In this document: positions 10,644-22,913 of the stretch, piece after piece
Position numbering within the stretch: the first letter of the stretch is position 1
Layout: every line of letters begins with the position of its first letter
NCBI GenBank assembly: GCA_020081605.1
Contig: JAHREC010000049.1
Span: 2,418,001 to 2,482,000 of the forward strand
Length of the DNA stretch: 64,000 nucleotides
Direction of reading: 5' to 3'
DNA from: Albifimbria verrucaria
Lineage: Eukaryota; Ascomycota; Sordariomycetes; Hypocreales; Stachybotryaceae
Position numbers and translations under genes: made by a program
Notes under the pieces: generated by a model
Seen by the model: the letters and a program-made list of their open reading frames with translations, nothing else
What the model was told of the DNA's origin: nothing
Databases searched by the model: none

Positions 10644-13600
10644 GGCGGGAAGCGGCGGAGATGCGAAAGCCTTGGATGAGGAGGAGAGGTGAGAAGAAGG
10701 GAGTGCCGGGGCGCTGCGCCTTATCGTCGTCGAGCTCGCTGGCGGTCGGTTTGCGGTGCGGTGGACCTGGTGGTGGTTTGAGGCAAGCGAAAGAGGAAGA
10801 AACGGCCAGAAGAGCAATGCAGATCACACGATTTAATGTCGCTCTTCCGCCAGTCTGTTTGTCGCTCAAGTTCCGATTTGTGATAGCGGGGTCACTTCAA
10901 TTGGTGGAGGGGCAGGATGCGGGTAAGCTATGGGCCAAGCAGGGCTGGTTTTTATGGGTTTGACGGGACCAGGGTGTCGGGAAACGGTGTGGTTAGGTGT
11001 TCAATCCGAGCGACGGTTTTCCCTCATGCTGGAGTGGTGTTTTGAAGAGTGGGAGAAAGATGGATGAGGCACTGATCACGGGACAGTTGGTTTGCGCCAG
11101 GGAGGAGTAGCCGAAGGGGTTGCCTGGGAACGTGGCGGATTTTGTTCCCTCAACCCATCATCATCATCATCATCACAGCACGAGGCAAAGGTCGCCCAGC
11201 TCAAGTCGACCTTAGCAACAAACCATGTGCCTGTATTACACGATTCGGCGGCAGCTCCCTCCCCCAAAGCCCAAGCTCGGGGCGAGGTGCGAGACCCGTG
11301 GGGCTGAATGGAAGCGAGCTGATGGCAGAGTGACGCAACTAGACTCGCACTAACAGCCAAAGGCTCGAGGTACGTTAATGTGGTGCGTGCGCAGAGAGGA
11401 CAGGTACCTAAGTCGCCCGACTTACAGTTACTGCTAGGGCAATGCAGACGCAGCAGGACACGGAGGCGTCAAGGCTCGCCGCGTCCTTGCTCGTTCGGGA
11501 GGCGCGGGCCTCGCGCTGGACTCGCGCTGGACTCGCGCTGGAATTTTTATTATTCCAAATTCGTCCTACGAGGGGCTTGAACGGGCTCATCGGGCTTGAT
11601 GACGCCAAAAGAGACCCGATGCTCTGGGCTGCGGCCCTGCCGGCCTGCCAGGTTTCGATGGCATGTGATGGTGAGGTTTATGGTTCCTGTAGTTGACAGT
11701 GGCTGCACTGTGGCTCGGAATTATCTGTGAGGGCTGAGGAGCTGGGTGCTAAGCTGAGAAGGCCTGACAGCGAACACATCGTGGTCTGACCGCTTCAGAT
11801 GGCAAGACTACAGTGAACGATGTCTTGGCCTGTCTGTGTCGTCCTCTTCACGCTCTGAACAGTCTGGACGCTCTGGAATCTCGATATCGAATGCTGCTGT
11901 CTCCCGAATGACGAATTTGTATCCACTGTATTTTCTCTGCTGTCATTGTGCCAAGTCTAGATCCAGATAGAATTGGGGACTTCAGTGCTTGCTGCGAATT
12001 GATCAAGAATGGTGGTAATTACCTGTGACGACAATCGAGTGTATTGTCGCACATTATCGTCATACCCACGGCATATTCGTTGGTAGCCCACGATATGGCG
12101 ACGTGGAAGGATCAGGGATTTCACGCAGAGCGTCTCCCGAAGCGATCGAGGCAGAGAGGGCTTGAAGTACACGATGGCTTCGCTGCCCTTGTCTAGAAGG
12201 GGAGCTTCAAGACCGATGAAAGTGGTATGGTACACGAACTCCTGATATCTTCGTCTAATCACTACATGACGCCAGCGCATGACCCAATCGGAGTTTGTCC
12301 GTGAATGCTGCACCATCACTGGCCAGGTCACTCGCAATCTCGCTCTCGTAATAATGAACTAACGGCTTGAGACAAGTAGCAATCGAATGTTGTCCGCTAC
12401 AGCCTACAGCCCACCCTGTCCCGCATCCCAAGCGGCCCTTGCAGCCCACCAAATGGAGGGGCATATTCCTGGCTGTGCAGCGATGACGTAGGGTGCGTGA
12501 AGAAGAGCGAAAAAGGAAAAAGGCCAAGAAAAAAAAGAAAAAAGGGCCACGCAGTACAATTTGGTCCCGATCACGACAGTATATACCAGGTGTTATTATG
12601 CTCCTACCAGGTATTTCCTCAATGTTTACTTTCGACCTAAACATCAATACCTTACCTAGATGAGTATTTCAAGGCACGCAGTGTTCAGAAAACCTGTCAT
12701 TCCCAGCAGAGTGTTTAAGAGTAAATTGAAGCTTAGCCCCTCCAGCATCAGCAACGTGCCCAGACTGTATAACTCAAAACCGAGAGTACCTCTTAAAGTA
12801 ACTGATAATATCCTTCCTATTCAAATTGGAACGTAACTCGAATCTGAGATACATGTAGGTTAGGCACGAATCATTGCCCGTACCGTACGCACTCTGTAAT
12901 CTAGCGAGCCCCTCTGCATCCGGCTCAACTCGTCCCCACCTTCCATAGCCTTTCTCTCTCTTTCTCTCTGTGAAATCAAGGCTGTCAAGGCTATCACGAC
13001 GGGGAGGGTATCTGCTGTTGGCCCGAAAACTTGACTTGGACCCTGAATTCGTCGTGGGTTTTGGGACTGGCTTGGCTCGCTGCCAAGTCAGTCGAGTCGT
13101 GGCCGGACCGCTTGCTCCGGAGGCCCCACGACTGGTTACCTTAGTTGACAGGCCGAAACTCTCTCTTTCGCATCGTCAGCTTCGACTGTAATTTACCACA
13201 ACTCCCAACGCCGGTGCCATTGGCGTTCCGCATGCTCGCATCTCTGGTGCTCATTTCCAAAGGTGACCATACAGTACGGACACCACGTTTCGCTTTCCCA
13301 CCCCTCCTCTCCTTGCCCCCTCCAGCCCACATGAGGCCACATAGCTCGCTACGCCAACCCATGGCTATGTTTCCCTTCCACACAGCGCAGGCAGAACCTC
13401 CAAATTGCCCCGTTTTTATGCCGCTGGTTGGGTCCCCATGTGCCCGATCTGCCGTTCGTCAGCGACCATGGCTGGTATGATTCGTGGCTAGCTTCAGGGC
13501 TTCCCTCCTTACCCTACCTGACGGCTGTCCTCCTCCCTTTACTTTACCCACCGCCTGACCATTCGATCCCGCCACGGCTAATCACTTATAGTTATTGGCT

Positions 13601-14163
13601 GAACCCCTTGTCCGTGCCATTGCCACATACGGCTCGATTAGCCCAGTCTCGGAGCCTGATTGGTAGCCTCCCAGCCAACCATTCGTCGTATCGGCGAAGG
13701 GGACCCTGTTTGCGACTGTCTGGCCATCTGTCTGTCTGCCTGCCTGCCAAGGGTCCAACCTTGGTTCCGATCCTACAGCGCTGTTAAGGCACACGCCGCG
13801 ACCCCTAAAACCCCCAAGGTCACGCCAGGAAGCAAGGCGGTGGTGCCGTCCGTTGAAGCGGCCACCACGCGTATCTGTCCGCCCAATCGTGGGTGGCACC
13901 TGTGTGCCTCTCTGTCTGTCTTTGACGCTCGTCATATGCAACCCTCTCTTGGAACCGGGACCCGCTCCGGTTCAGGGTCCCCGTGGGGCTGCTCCAGTGG
14001 GCGCCGTCCAACCCATCGTTTGATTCTTCGCGCGCCGCATTGAAAAAAAAAGACCTTTCTCGCTTTGTTCGTCTTGGCCTGGGCACACCGTGAGTAAACC
14101 AGAGGGAGGAAAAATTCGCTCGGCCCACGCAGCATCTCTTCCGTGGCCGCTGTCAGCAAAGCC
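10644..14163. other. Long intergenic region, no supported gene
   Basis: About 3.5 kb. The right part (about 12950-14160) is pyrimidine-rich and GC-rich and probably includes the promoter and leader of the SET gene. A minus-strand open frame of 126 residues (11957-12337) has no recognisable domain and I do not call it. An ATC microsatellite is listed separately. Confidence 0.45.
11156..11176. repeat. (CAT)n microsatellite
   Basis: Seven consecutive CAT/CAC trinucleotides in intergenic DNA. Confidence 0.85.
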
Positions 14164-15839
14164 ATGGATCACAGAGCCCACCGCGAGCAGCTGCTCGACC
14201 GCCGCCTGCAGCTGACTGAGGGGCTCGTCAGTCTGCCGTATGACCTCGTCCTGTACCTGGAGCGGGCTGTCGTCTACTCCGACCTGGGCTACCCAGACCT
14301 CGCGGCAGGCGATGCTTACCGTGCCTTGCTGCTCACCGACGAGGTGGCCGACGACGGCTTCGAGTACCATGACCAGGCCTTGGAGTCGTTGCTCATGCGT
14401 GTTGGAGATCCTTTACCTGAAGTTCTTGCTCTGGCTATCTCAGAAAATGGCAACTCTCCCAACAGCAACGGCATTCCTACCGAGGGCGAGGATGCCGCTC
14501 GTCAAATGGCCGTCATCGCATCTGTGCGGGCCTATCAAATTTTGTCCCTCAGTCTCCTCTTGTGCGGCTGCCTCAAGAGCGCCGCCAATTTCTGTGACCG
14601 TGGCCTCGGCATCTCCCCACGCAACCAGGCCCTACTCGACGTGAAAGGCCATATCAACACGGTGGGTAGGCGGAAACTAAGACGTGCTGATTTTGACATC
14701 AACGATCTTCCCGACTATGGTCTGGTTCGACGAGAGGTCTATCCCTGGAACGGCCATGAGCCGGACCGTTTCTCACAAAAATCCCTAGATGACATGAACA
14801 ACGACTTGAAAACGATGGCTCCCAAATGCGTCGTGAAAGTAGCGACGTTGCCAGTTTTGCTGGAGGGTGCCAGCGACACCGATGGTTACGAGGTGATACC
14901 CACCTGCAAGCAACTCGGTCTTTTTGCGAAAGAGGATATCGAACCAGGAGAGGTTGTGCTGCGGGAGTACTCCTCCTCACTGCTAACAACCGCCTCAAAG
15001 ACCCTGTGTGCGATGCCTGCAGCGCCGATCTACCCCTCTGGGTAGTGAGTCTAGCGCCGTTGGCTGCGACGAATGTGCCGACACTGTCTTTGTAGCGAAC
15101 ACTGTTATGAGGAGGCACAACAACGCTACCACCCGGCCGTCTGCGATAAAGACGTGGATTCCATTGCGAAAGATCCCGACGCTTTTGAAGCCGACGAAAC
15201 ACTCTATCTACTACTTCTTGCCCGCGTCCTGGCCCTTGCTGCGCATCAGGAAGCTCATCCCCTCGATGTGCGCGAGGTCAAGTTTATCTGGGGCGACTTC
15301 GTACCCACAAGCTCCAACGATATCAACGTCTCGCCCAATGCCGGCCCTCCCCGGAATGGACTCTACCTTTCTCCTTCAAGTACAACATCGAGACACCCCT
15401 TCACGTTCTAGAGAAGATGGACATTGACATTTACGCGGCGCTACCCCAGTATGATCTCTGGATTCTTAATACCTTATACGCAAAATTCAGAGGTACCGCC
15501 TCAGCTCGGAAGAGCACACGCGATGGCCGACCCGACGTTGCGGCTGTCCACCCGTATTGGTGTCTCGCCAACCACGACTGCGATCCCAACGTTACTTGGG
15601 AATGGGGAGGAAGGATGGTGCTCTCAGCTCGACAGGAGCGCGTTGTAGGCAAGCGCCCTGGCGGCATTAAGAGTGGAGAGGAAATCTTAAACCACTACTG
15701 CGACATTGACATGCCGGTGCAACAAAGGCGTGAATGGGCTCGTGGGAGCCTCGGCGGCTGGTGCATGTGCAAGCGATGCCGAGATGAGGCTGTGGCCTCA
15801 GCAACGGCAAATGGCGAAGCAGAACCCGCTTCCCAATAG
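14164..15839 (+). CDS. SET-MYND protein lysine methyltransferase with N-terminal TPR-like region (frame breaks)
   Basis: Predicted SMYD/Set5-like protein methyltransferase, about 559 residues; the target is unknown. The ATG at 14164 (MDHRAHREQLLDRR) is preferred over an upstream in-frame GTG. Residues 1 to about 190 are helical and TPR-like (YLERAVVYSDLGYPDLAAGDAYRALLL, split here as two helices). The SET N-part follows (GLFAKEDIEPGEVVLREY), then a MYND-type zinc finger (CDAC, CDEC, then FCSEHCYEEA), then the SET core with ANHDCDPNV and GEEILNHYCD, and a post-SET CMCKRC cluster. The frame steps back at about 14975, 15033-15036 (CCCC), 15089-15091 (TTT) and 15349-15352 (CCCC). Three of these fall within about 120 bases across the SET-MYND junction, yet the cysteine spacing stays correct when each base is restored. 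Confidence 0.85.
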
Positions 15840-16621
15840 TCTTAATTGATGATTACTTGAATTTCGTAGGGAAGCTTATCGGGCAAGGCAACAATGGAAC
15901 TGAATACACGAGGAAAGAATTTATGCTATAATTGCAATTTTCAAGGGTCCCGTAACATGTGGGCTTTGACTCGCAGCGCATAGCAAGGGGTTGGCTATCA
16001 CGACGCATGTCTTTCAAGGCACAGCACATGAACCCACCTGCTCCTACTTGTCGCAATATGGCGTAAGCTACTGCGGTAGCAAACATACCACTGACACCTC
16101 GCATGGCACGTTCTGCACCACCCCAGAGCCGGCTCAAACAAGACTCTGATGCCCCCATCAGTAATCTCTGATTCATGGCATAACCGTGGGAACGCGGTGC
16201 CTGATGCCAGACTAAAGCTGCTAGCACGTCTTCACTATTTCTGTTGTTTACGCAACTGGGTATTGTTCTCTCCACTAAACACACTATGTGGTGATCCTGT
16301 AGCTTTGGACATTGGGACAGTCTTTACGAACACATCGCGTATCCTACCCGCTGATGTGCTCCCTCTCCCTCATCCACTCCCCACTCATGAAATTGTTTGA
16401 ACACATTTCCTTCCGAAGAAGCATCATGGTGTACCGTCAAGTCGGAGGGATGTACGGTGCCGCTGACTTTTGCTGGTTATTATGCCGGCGTCGTTGTGCA
16501 CAGTTTTGTGTTAGGGCATAAAGTAGACGAAATCGAGCGGCTGTATTCCTTTGCATGATGGCACGCTAAGTTGATTTTGATTGTTCTAGATACGTCTCTC
16601 TTCGCTCATTCCTACAAAAGT
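15840..16621. other. Convergent 3' intergenic region
   Basis: Lies between the 3' ends of the SET gene and the calponin-homology gene. I see only 3' untranslated-type sequence and no gene. Confidence 0.5.
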
Positions 16622-18761
16622 TCATCTATAGAAACTGTGACTGCGCCTCGACCGGTTACCCCTACCTAGGGGTCCAGGGAGTGGGCGAGGTCCCACAATC
16701 TGCCTCCGTCCGGCGCCGATGCCATGTCCTCCGCGGTTCTGGCTGTCGCCGCCAGTGAAACCGCTCCACTGGCTTACATCCCATCTTCCACCGATGCCGC
16801 CACCAATACCCTCAACACCGTCCGTGTTGCGCACCGCCGCGGCAGTTTCCTTCTGTGCCTCTTCCCATTCCTGCTGGCGCTGGCGCTCCATTTCCATCTC
16901 ACGCTCCAGGAGCGACTTGGAGGCCCAGCCGCCGGCCTTGGTCTTTGCTTGGCTCTGCGCGCGACGACGGTCCTCTGCGTCACGCTCCGAGGTAGCGTCG
17001 AGCTCGCGGGAGTAAGTCTGTTGAGTGGCCTGTGCCGGCGGCGCGGGGTTGCTTGCTAGGAAGCGGTCCGTCCGGCTCTTCGGCGATGTATATGCGGTAG
17101 GGTCTGGTAGCGGTCGGCTGCTCGGGGTGGGAGATACTACCTTACCGGCAGCAGTGGGGTCAGGTAGTGGACGAGGAGACTTGGCCGGAGGAGTAGGCTT
17201 CTCACGCGGTGGCGGAGGGGTGCTTGTTGCTGTTGCTGTTGTTGTTGTTGCTCCTCCTGGTGCTGATTCCAGTGTGTGCGTAGAATCTCGCGCTCATCTC
17301 TTGACCATGAATCTTGTCGGCTAGGTTGAGCTGCTGAGCGACTCTTGGATCTACTTTTGGCGCGCCTCTCTGAACGGCTCTTCGAGCGCGCCCTCGAAGC
17401 TGGCGGTTCAGCGTCTTCCTGCGCAGGAGGCCTTCCTAAGCGTTCCCGCTCATATTGAGCCTCCCGTTGTCGGGCAAGCTCCAGCTCCTTTTCCAACTCC
17501 TTGACACGACTCTTGTAGTCATCATCGCCTGGCTTAGTTGCGTTACTGGCTTGCTCAGCCTGATACTGGCTGAGGAACTGCCCTCGGAGTCTGGCATCGC
17601 TGCGACTGCGTGTGCGCTGTCGTTCACCAGCCAGGCGTTCCTCTGCTTCTTGTTCCTCCTTACGACGTGCTTCCTCAGTAATCTTCCATTGGCGCTCCTC
17701 CTCCTCCCACTTCCGCTTCTCAGCCTCAGCTTTGGTCCGTTCTTCCTCCCGCAGTCGTCTTGTCTCCTCTTCCCATCTGCGTTCTTCTTCTTGCTTTGCT
17801 CGCTCTTCTTCTGCTTCAATCTCAGCCCTGCGCCTGCGCTCCTCCTCCTCGGCCTCTTGACGCAATCGCTGTTCTTCCTCCTCCTTTTCTCTCCGGCGGC
17901 GCTCCTTGTCAGCCAGAGACGGCACGGAAGGTCCGGTACTAGTGATTTGCCTTCTTGCGCCAAACGCAATGCCAAGGTTTCCTTGACTGGCACCTCCCAT
18001 GTAACCGTACTGCGCAATGTTCCAAGCTGGGGATGTGGCCCCTTCGTGTTCTTTCCTGCTCCAGCTGCTAACTGCTCCAGGGACCCGGGGCCATTGGAAG
18101 GGCTCTTCGTAGGGCTCCATCGTCCAGAGCCAGAGTCTCCTGTTCTATGCGGCAGGACGGATCGGCCGCCGTGCGCAGAGGAGCTGTTGCTGGTTACGGA
18201 GATACCTCGGTCTCGGCCGCCGGTGAAGTCGCCTGGTCCCGTGCGTTCCGGGCTCATGGGTCCCGAGCGAGCCCGAGGCCCTATGGGGTGAGGAAACTTG
18301 TTGGGGTTGGCTGCATTGGCGGCTCGGCTGAATGCACCGAGGCACTGCAGGACCTGAGCGGGGTCTTTTTGCTCATACAGGTCGACGGTGAGGAAAGTGT
18401 CGTGTTGTTGCAGGTTCAGAGGGGGCTTGACAGGCACGGAGGAAGTGGGAGATATTCTCCATCTGGACGAAAGGCATGGGCGACTTCTTAAACTTGATTC
18501 CAGGCGGAGGAATGGCGAGATTGACGAGTCTAAAAACGCACGAGGCAGTTAGCGACAAACGAGCACTTCCACACAGACATTGCGAAATACGCACTTGCAG
18601 AGGGCGACACCGTCTTTGAGGGCCTCGAGTAAGTCACCGGCAGGCAGTCTCTCGCCCAATGTTTCCTCAATCCATGTCTTGACTTCATTCGCTGCTGCTG
18701 GTGTGTACTTTTCTAGGCGCATCTTGCGCAGGTCCTTGTCCAGGATCGTAACAGACGCCAT
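16622..18761 (-). CDS. Calponin-homology domain protein with long charged coiled coil (frame breaks)
   Basis: Probable actin-binding protein of the Scp1/transgelin type with a long fungal C-terminus, about 691 residues. Exon 1 (18761-18595) starts MASVTILDKDLRKMRLEKYT. A 65-nt intron (18530-18594, donor GTGCGT) interrupts the CH domain, which continues LVNLAIPPPGIKFKKSPM, FVQMENISHFLRACQ and DTFLTVDLYEQKDPAQVLQCL. Then come a Ser/Pro linker, the block AQYGYMGGASQGNLGIAFG, about 200 residues of Glu/Arg/Lys-rich coiled coil, a polyQ run (about 17223-17255) and a Gly-rich end with RWDVSQWSGF. Frame breaks sit at the G runs 18421-18425 (one extra or two lost bases), 18087-18090 and 17217-17220. 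The CH domain alone is typical of Scp1 (about 200 residues); the extra about 490 residues are the unusual part. It faces the NDUFAF2 gene head to head. Confidence 0.85.
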
Positions 18762-19580
18762 TGTCGCTTCCGCGCCAATAGCAGGCCTGTCGATGTGGGA
18801 GTATGATGCTTGGTATTTCGGTAGCTGCCCCGAGACTGGAAAGCTGAGTTCTACAGGGAGGAGAGCTGGAGTCGCAAAGTCGAAGGTGTCGTCACCCGGC
18901 TTCGAGCAATCTGAGGTGTCTTATTGAGCTTGCGCAATGCAGGCGGGTTCCCGTTGCTGCAGGCTGCAGGTTCGACGGGTCAATGCCGCAAAACGATTCG
19001 ACAAAAATCGAGGGAATTTTCTTGTCGCTTCTCTAGGAAAAGAAACGAACTCGTGGAAAAGCAAAGGGATAGGAAGAAAAAGGATCAACATGGAGTGATA
19101 GAAGTTGCCTTGGTTGGGGCTGACGACAAGGCAAGGCGACAGGTGGGTTCGCAGATGACGGAGGTACGTACTTTTTTTCGGACGCAGCCCAACGGAGGGG
19201 CATCATTTACCTTATTAAGGTACATGACGAGGGGCTGGTGGCTGGTGACCGGTGACCGGTGGCTGTTGGCATTTATTGCAGTGGCGCAGTAATACAGCCC
19301 GAGCCCGGTACGCAGGTACATGCTTCGTGTGCCTTGTACAAAGTACCTTGTACCGCATACCCCCAAAGGGGATGATGGACCAGCTTATCGAATATCGATG
19401 TCACGATAATGCTCAAGCTACGTAATAAATGTTCTAGGCCCAAATAACGGAAAGATTTGTTTCAAACACCACAACCGGCTGCTAACGGCACTTCCACATC
19501 CTCTTACTCCTCCACCGTCTCGTCCCGCCTAGCCCAACGAACCTTCCGATCTCTCCTCGTCCTTCTGCACCGCCTGTTTC
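18762..19580. promoter_or_regulatory. Divergent promoter region between CH-domain gene and NDUFAF2
   Basis: About 820 bp separate the two start codons, so both promoters must lie here. It contains tandem GGTGACC copies within CTGGTGACCGGTGACCGG (near 19245) and a GTAC-rich stretch at about 19310-19360. No clear TATA box is evident. Confidence 0.4.
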
Positions 19581-20257
19581 ATGTCTCCGAAACGGATAGG
19601 ACCTCTTACACAGGCATGGTATAGATGGAAAGCTCTCCGCCTTCCATGGCGGAAGCGCTTCCTAATGGGTCAGTCGAGCTTGTTATACCTCTCCTCCGGA
19701 AATCACTCGAGAACCAATGCTGACGTTGCGCGGCCGCTTGCCGCTCTCTAGGCCATGACCTCGAAGGCAACACGTTCTGGGAATTCCGTCTCACGCGCGA
19801 CCCCAACAGCAACGAGCGTTGGCGCCGTATCGTCCAGTACCCGCGGTCGACGCACTACTCACAGGTCAAGGTCAGCCCGCTATGGCACCAATGGCTGCGT
19901 CACACGCGCGCGGATCCGCCCGGTCTCGATGAGCAGCAAGGCGACATCGTCCGCCAGGCGCGCATGAAGATCTTGGCCGCCGAGGCCGACGCTCGATGGG
20001 AGGCCAAACCACGCGTCATGGAGGACCCTGCAGCGTCGACAGTGAATCGCCCAGAGCTCCAGCAGCCCGCGCCGGCGCTCAACACCGGCGGCGTGAACCG
20101 AGATGTCCGTTCGGAGCAAAATCCAGATGCGCCAGAGCAGCAGGTAAAGAATGATGCTCAGAAGGCGGAGGATCCATGGGCCAAGGCCAGAGCCCAAGGG
20201 CCAAGCGAAAGCTGGCAGCCAGAGGCATGGAACCCGGGTGCGCCGAGGAAGAAGTGA
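19581..20257 (+). CDS. Complex I assembly factor NDUFAF2-like (B17.2L/mimitin)
   Basis: Assembly factor for mitochondrial NADH:ubiquinone oxidoreductase, related to subunit NDUFA12. It is intact, 197 residues. Exon 1 (19581-19668) encodes MSPKRIGPLTQAWYRWKALR. An 83-nt intron (19669-19751, donor GTCAGT, acceptor CTCTAG, phase 1) is followed by exon 2, which begins GHDLEGNTFWEFRL and continues with RRIVQYPRSTHYSQVKVSP and WHQWLRHTR, the family core. The C-terminal about 80 residues are Ala/Glu/Pro-rich and disordered. The lengths add to an exact multiple of three with no frame break. The family identity is strong; the choice of NDUFAF2 over NDUFA12 rests on the long tail after the core and the EGN-FWE block. 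Confidence 0.85.
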
Positions 20258-20612
20258 AGGAGTAGTTGGTATGAGCGGCAGCCTGTATAGTTACCATCGC
20301 CCCCAGCACCTATAGGTGTCGTTGGTGATGTAGACCTCCACGATATTTGAGGCAAAAATATCATGACCCGATAGTTCTGGGCCCTTGTACACCCTACCCA
20401 GAGTGTTCACTCATGTATTATATCATGTACAACAATCTTACATTGAAATAAAACAAGCTCAAGCAAATTTATTCGGTATGAACAAAGTGGTATCTATCCC
20501 AAACGCCGCGCTTCAAATAATAAGCCTCATCCCAATCAACGCCGACAGCATTGACTGTGTGTCCTTCCAAACGCCATTGCCATCTCAAGAGTCCCGAGTG
20601 TAATCAACCCCA
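20258..20612. other. Convergent 3' intergenic region
   Basis: 355 bp between two convergent stop codons, with nothing beyond probable 3' untranslated regions. Confidence 0.5.
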
Positions 20613-22357
20613 TTATTCATCGCCGTTAGCAGACGCCTCAATTACTTGTAGCAAAATGCGCAGTCTCTTTGCCGAGTTGGTGAGAACATCCTCTGCCAGT
20701 GCATCGCTTGCATCTGGACGGGCCTTGCCTGTTCTCTTCTTCTTTGCCTTCTCCTCTCGGGCCTGTATGCCCTTCTCAATGGCCTTAACGAAGCTTTCGG
20801 TATGTTCAACCCCATCACATATCCACAGTAACTGCAATGCGCTCTCCACCGTCAAGGACAGCTTGGCATTGTCCTCGAGACCAACTGTGTTGGCTGGATA
20901 TGGGGCGTAGCAGTGTTCTAGCATTCGAATTGTCAGATTACCCTCAATGTCTGCTTCTCTGTCTATTTTGCGAGGATCCTTGTACGATGTTGGCAGCAGT
21001 AGGTGAAAGAGCTCTTTGATAATTGCCACATGGGTTTCGGCCAGAAAAGGGCTCGGTCGCTGGGTGATGAAAAGCGAAAACGTTTGCAACGGAAGCAGCT
21101 TTACGGCTGCAGTGAAGCCGTCGTACAGCCTATTGACCTCTGTGGTGTCGCTGAGCGCATATGTGGCTGCGGATAGTACTTTAAACAAACGCAGTCGAAG
21201 GTCAATGGATTCCACGAGTCCTGGGTTGGCAGATCCAAATGGAACTCCCTTCCTCCCATCTCGTGGCTTTTCCGGCGTTGGCGGCTCCGACAAGCCCGAG
21301 GAGAAAGATTCTTCGTCAAAGTAATCGCCAAACTGGTCGTTCTCGAGGTCCAACACTTGCTCGCGCTTGCGCTTCTTAGAACTTTTACTAAGGCCCTTGT
21401 GTTCCTTTTCAAAAATTTCCGGGAAGGCCGATGAAGAAATGCTGCCACCATCTGCAAGCAAAGCCTTGATGATCGACTTTGATCCGCCATGCCGACCCGT
21501 TTGTTGGTTCATGTACATGGCGATGATGGACTGTTGGCGCGACGTGAGGGTACTTCGCCAGCTTTACCATTGGTCTCATAAGACTCAAGATCGCAGCGCT
21601 CCCTTTCCGCCCAGTCGGCCTCTAGAACGTCGAGCATGTATTCTAGCCATGCCTTCCAGTACCGCCACCGGTGGGGATAAAGCGTGGTACAATTGAAAGC
21701 CCATCCTACGGTGGACCAAAAATCCTGGCCGCGAGTCCACAGGCTACTCTCGTTAGCCATCTTTCCCCGCAGCACTTCGTCATCTTCGATCAGTTCATCC
21801 TCGGACACGTCGCTGTCGTTCAAGTATGCGCCTCGCCCGTAGGCCGGTCGGCGACCCTCGCGGGAGGGCGGAACTGGAACGCTGCGCGCAAGTCTGCGTT
21901 GAGGGGACCCGCAATGGTCAACAGGCTTCGCAGATAGCAGAGGGCGAGAGACGAGACTTCGAGATGGTCTGGCTTCTCTGCGCGAGTCGTATGCAGCGGG
22001 TGGACTATCAGCGTATTGAGCAGTGCGAGGTGACCCGGCGGAGGAATTGTGATCGGCTTAGAGGTTTCGTTTCGTCTGGAGGTGCCTGTTCCCAGTATGC
22101 TGGTAAGCAGGTTGATGGCACACGCATCTGGCGATCCCGTTAGCTTATGAGAAACAGTCTGCACGTAGAAACATACACAGCTGTTCCTCCAGGAAGATTT
22201 GGCAGTGTTCTTTCAGCTCGCGAGGCAGCTGTCTGGTAGCCCGATACGTGCAAGGGCGTCCATTAATGGGACTGCTAGCCGTCGTCGATTCATCGCCGCC
22301 AGTGTTATTGGCCGTGTAGAATGACGCCGGAGAGGACTCCGCGCTAGACGAGCGCAT
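20613..22357 (-). CDS. Conserved fungal protein of unknown function (frame breaks)
   Basis: Not assigned to a named family. About 565 residues. The ATG at 22357 (MRSSSAESSPASF) is the first methionine; upstream in-frame residues look like leader. Exon 1 ends EHCQIFLEEQL; a 49-nt intron (22128-22176, donor GTATGT, branch GCTAAC) leads into YACAINLLTSILGTGT. Later parts are helical and Trp/Tyr-rich (RGQDFWSTVGWAFNC, PHRWRYWKAWLEYMLDVLE), then an acidic block DLENDQFGDYFDEESF with a nearby basic KKRKRE that could be a nuclear localisation signal, and a long helical C-terminus. Frame breaks lie at about 21862-21868 and 21548-21550 (G runs). With both restored the length is divisible by three. The helical-repeat look would fit a scaffold protein, but that is a guess. 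Confidence 0.72.
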
Positions 22358-22913
22358 GGTGCCGTCGTGGTTCTGCGAGGTGTTTGATGCAAAAGATCTA
22401 CTTAACGCGCCATGAGTGACGAAATGCGCGAGGGTAGACAATCTACGCGACTAAAGCATCGTCCGATTTAGCACGTGGAGGCCTGAAGGGTGGGCATAGT
22501 TAGTGCAACCAACATCAGCTAAAAAAATAATAATCCCCTAAACAGCAACTTGACTTAGTTAGGTACCTATCCTATCGTCCGTACTTTGAAGCACTCTATC
22601 GGTTGGTTGCTTGACGAACATAAGTTGAATTGCCAACACATGGTCAATGAAAAAGCAACCAATAAATATCGCTGGTTACACAAATTGTTTCTGCCACAAG
22701 GCTTGTTCTTTTGATTTCTCCTTCTAAGGGTAATAATAATCACAAGATTATACATAAGCTTACAAAGTATATGCTGGCTATCCTGATGCCAAGCAAAGAT
22801 GGGTATCGACCCCAGGTTTATCTACCGGCCCCAACCAATCTATCCGTCGTGGAACCGCTCCAATGCTGCCTGTTGCCCAAAACGCCCCGGGAAAAAATGA
22901 AATTAAATGATCG
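22358..22913. other. Intergenic region
   Basis: 557 bp between the stop of the DHA2 transporter and the start of the unknown protein, both on the minus strand. AT-rich around 22500-22780. Contains AGGTACCTATCC near 22561. No gene seen. Confidence 0.45.
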
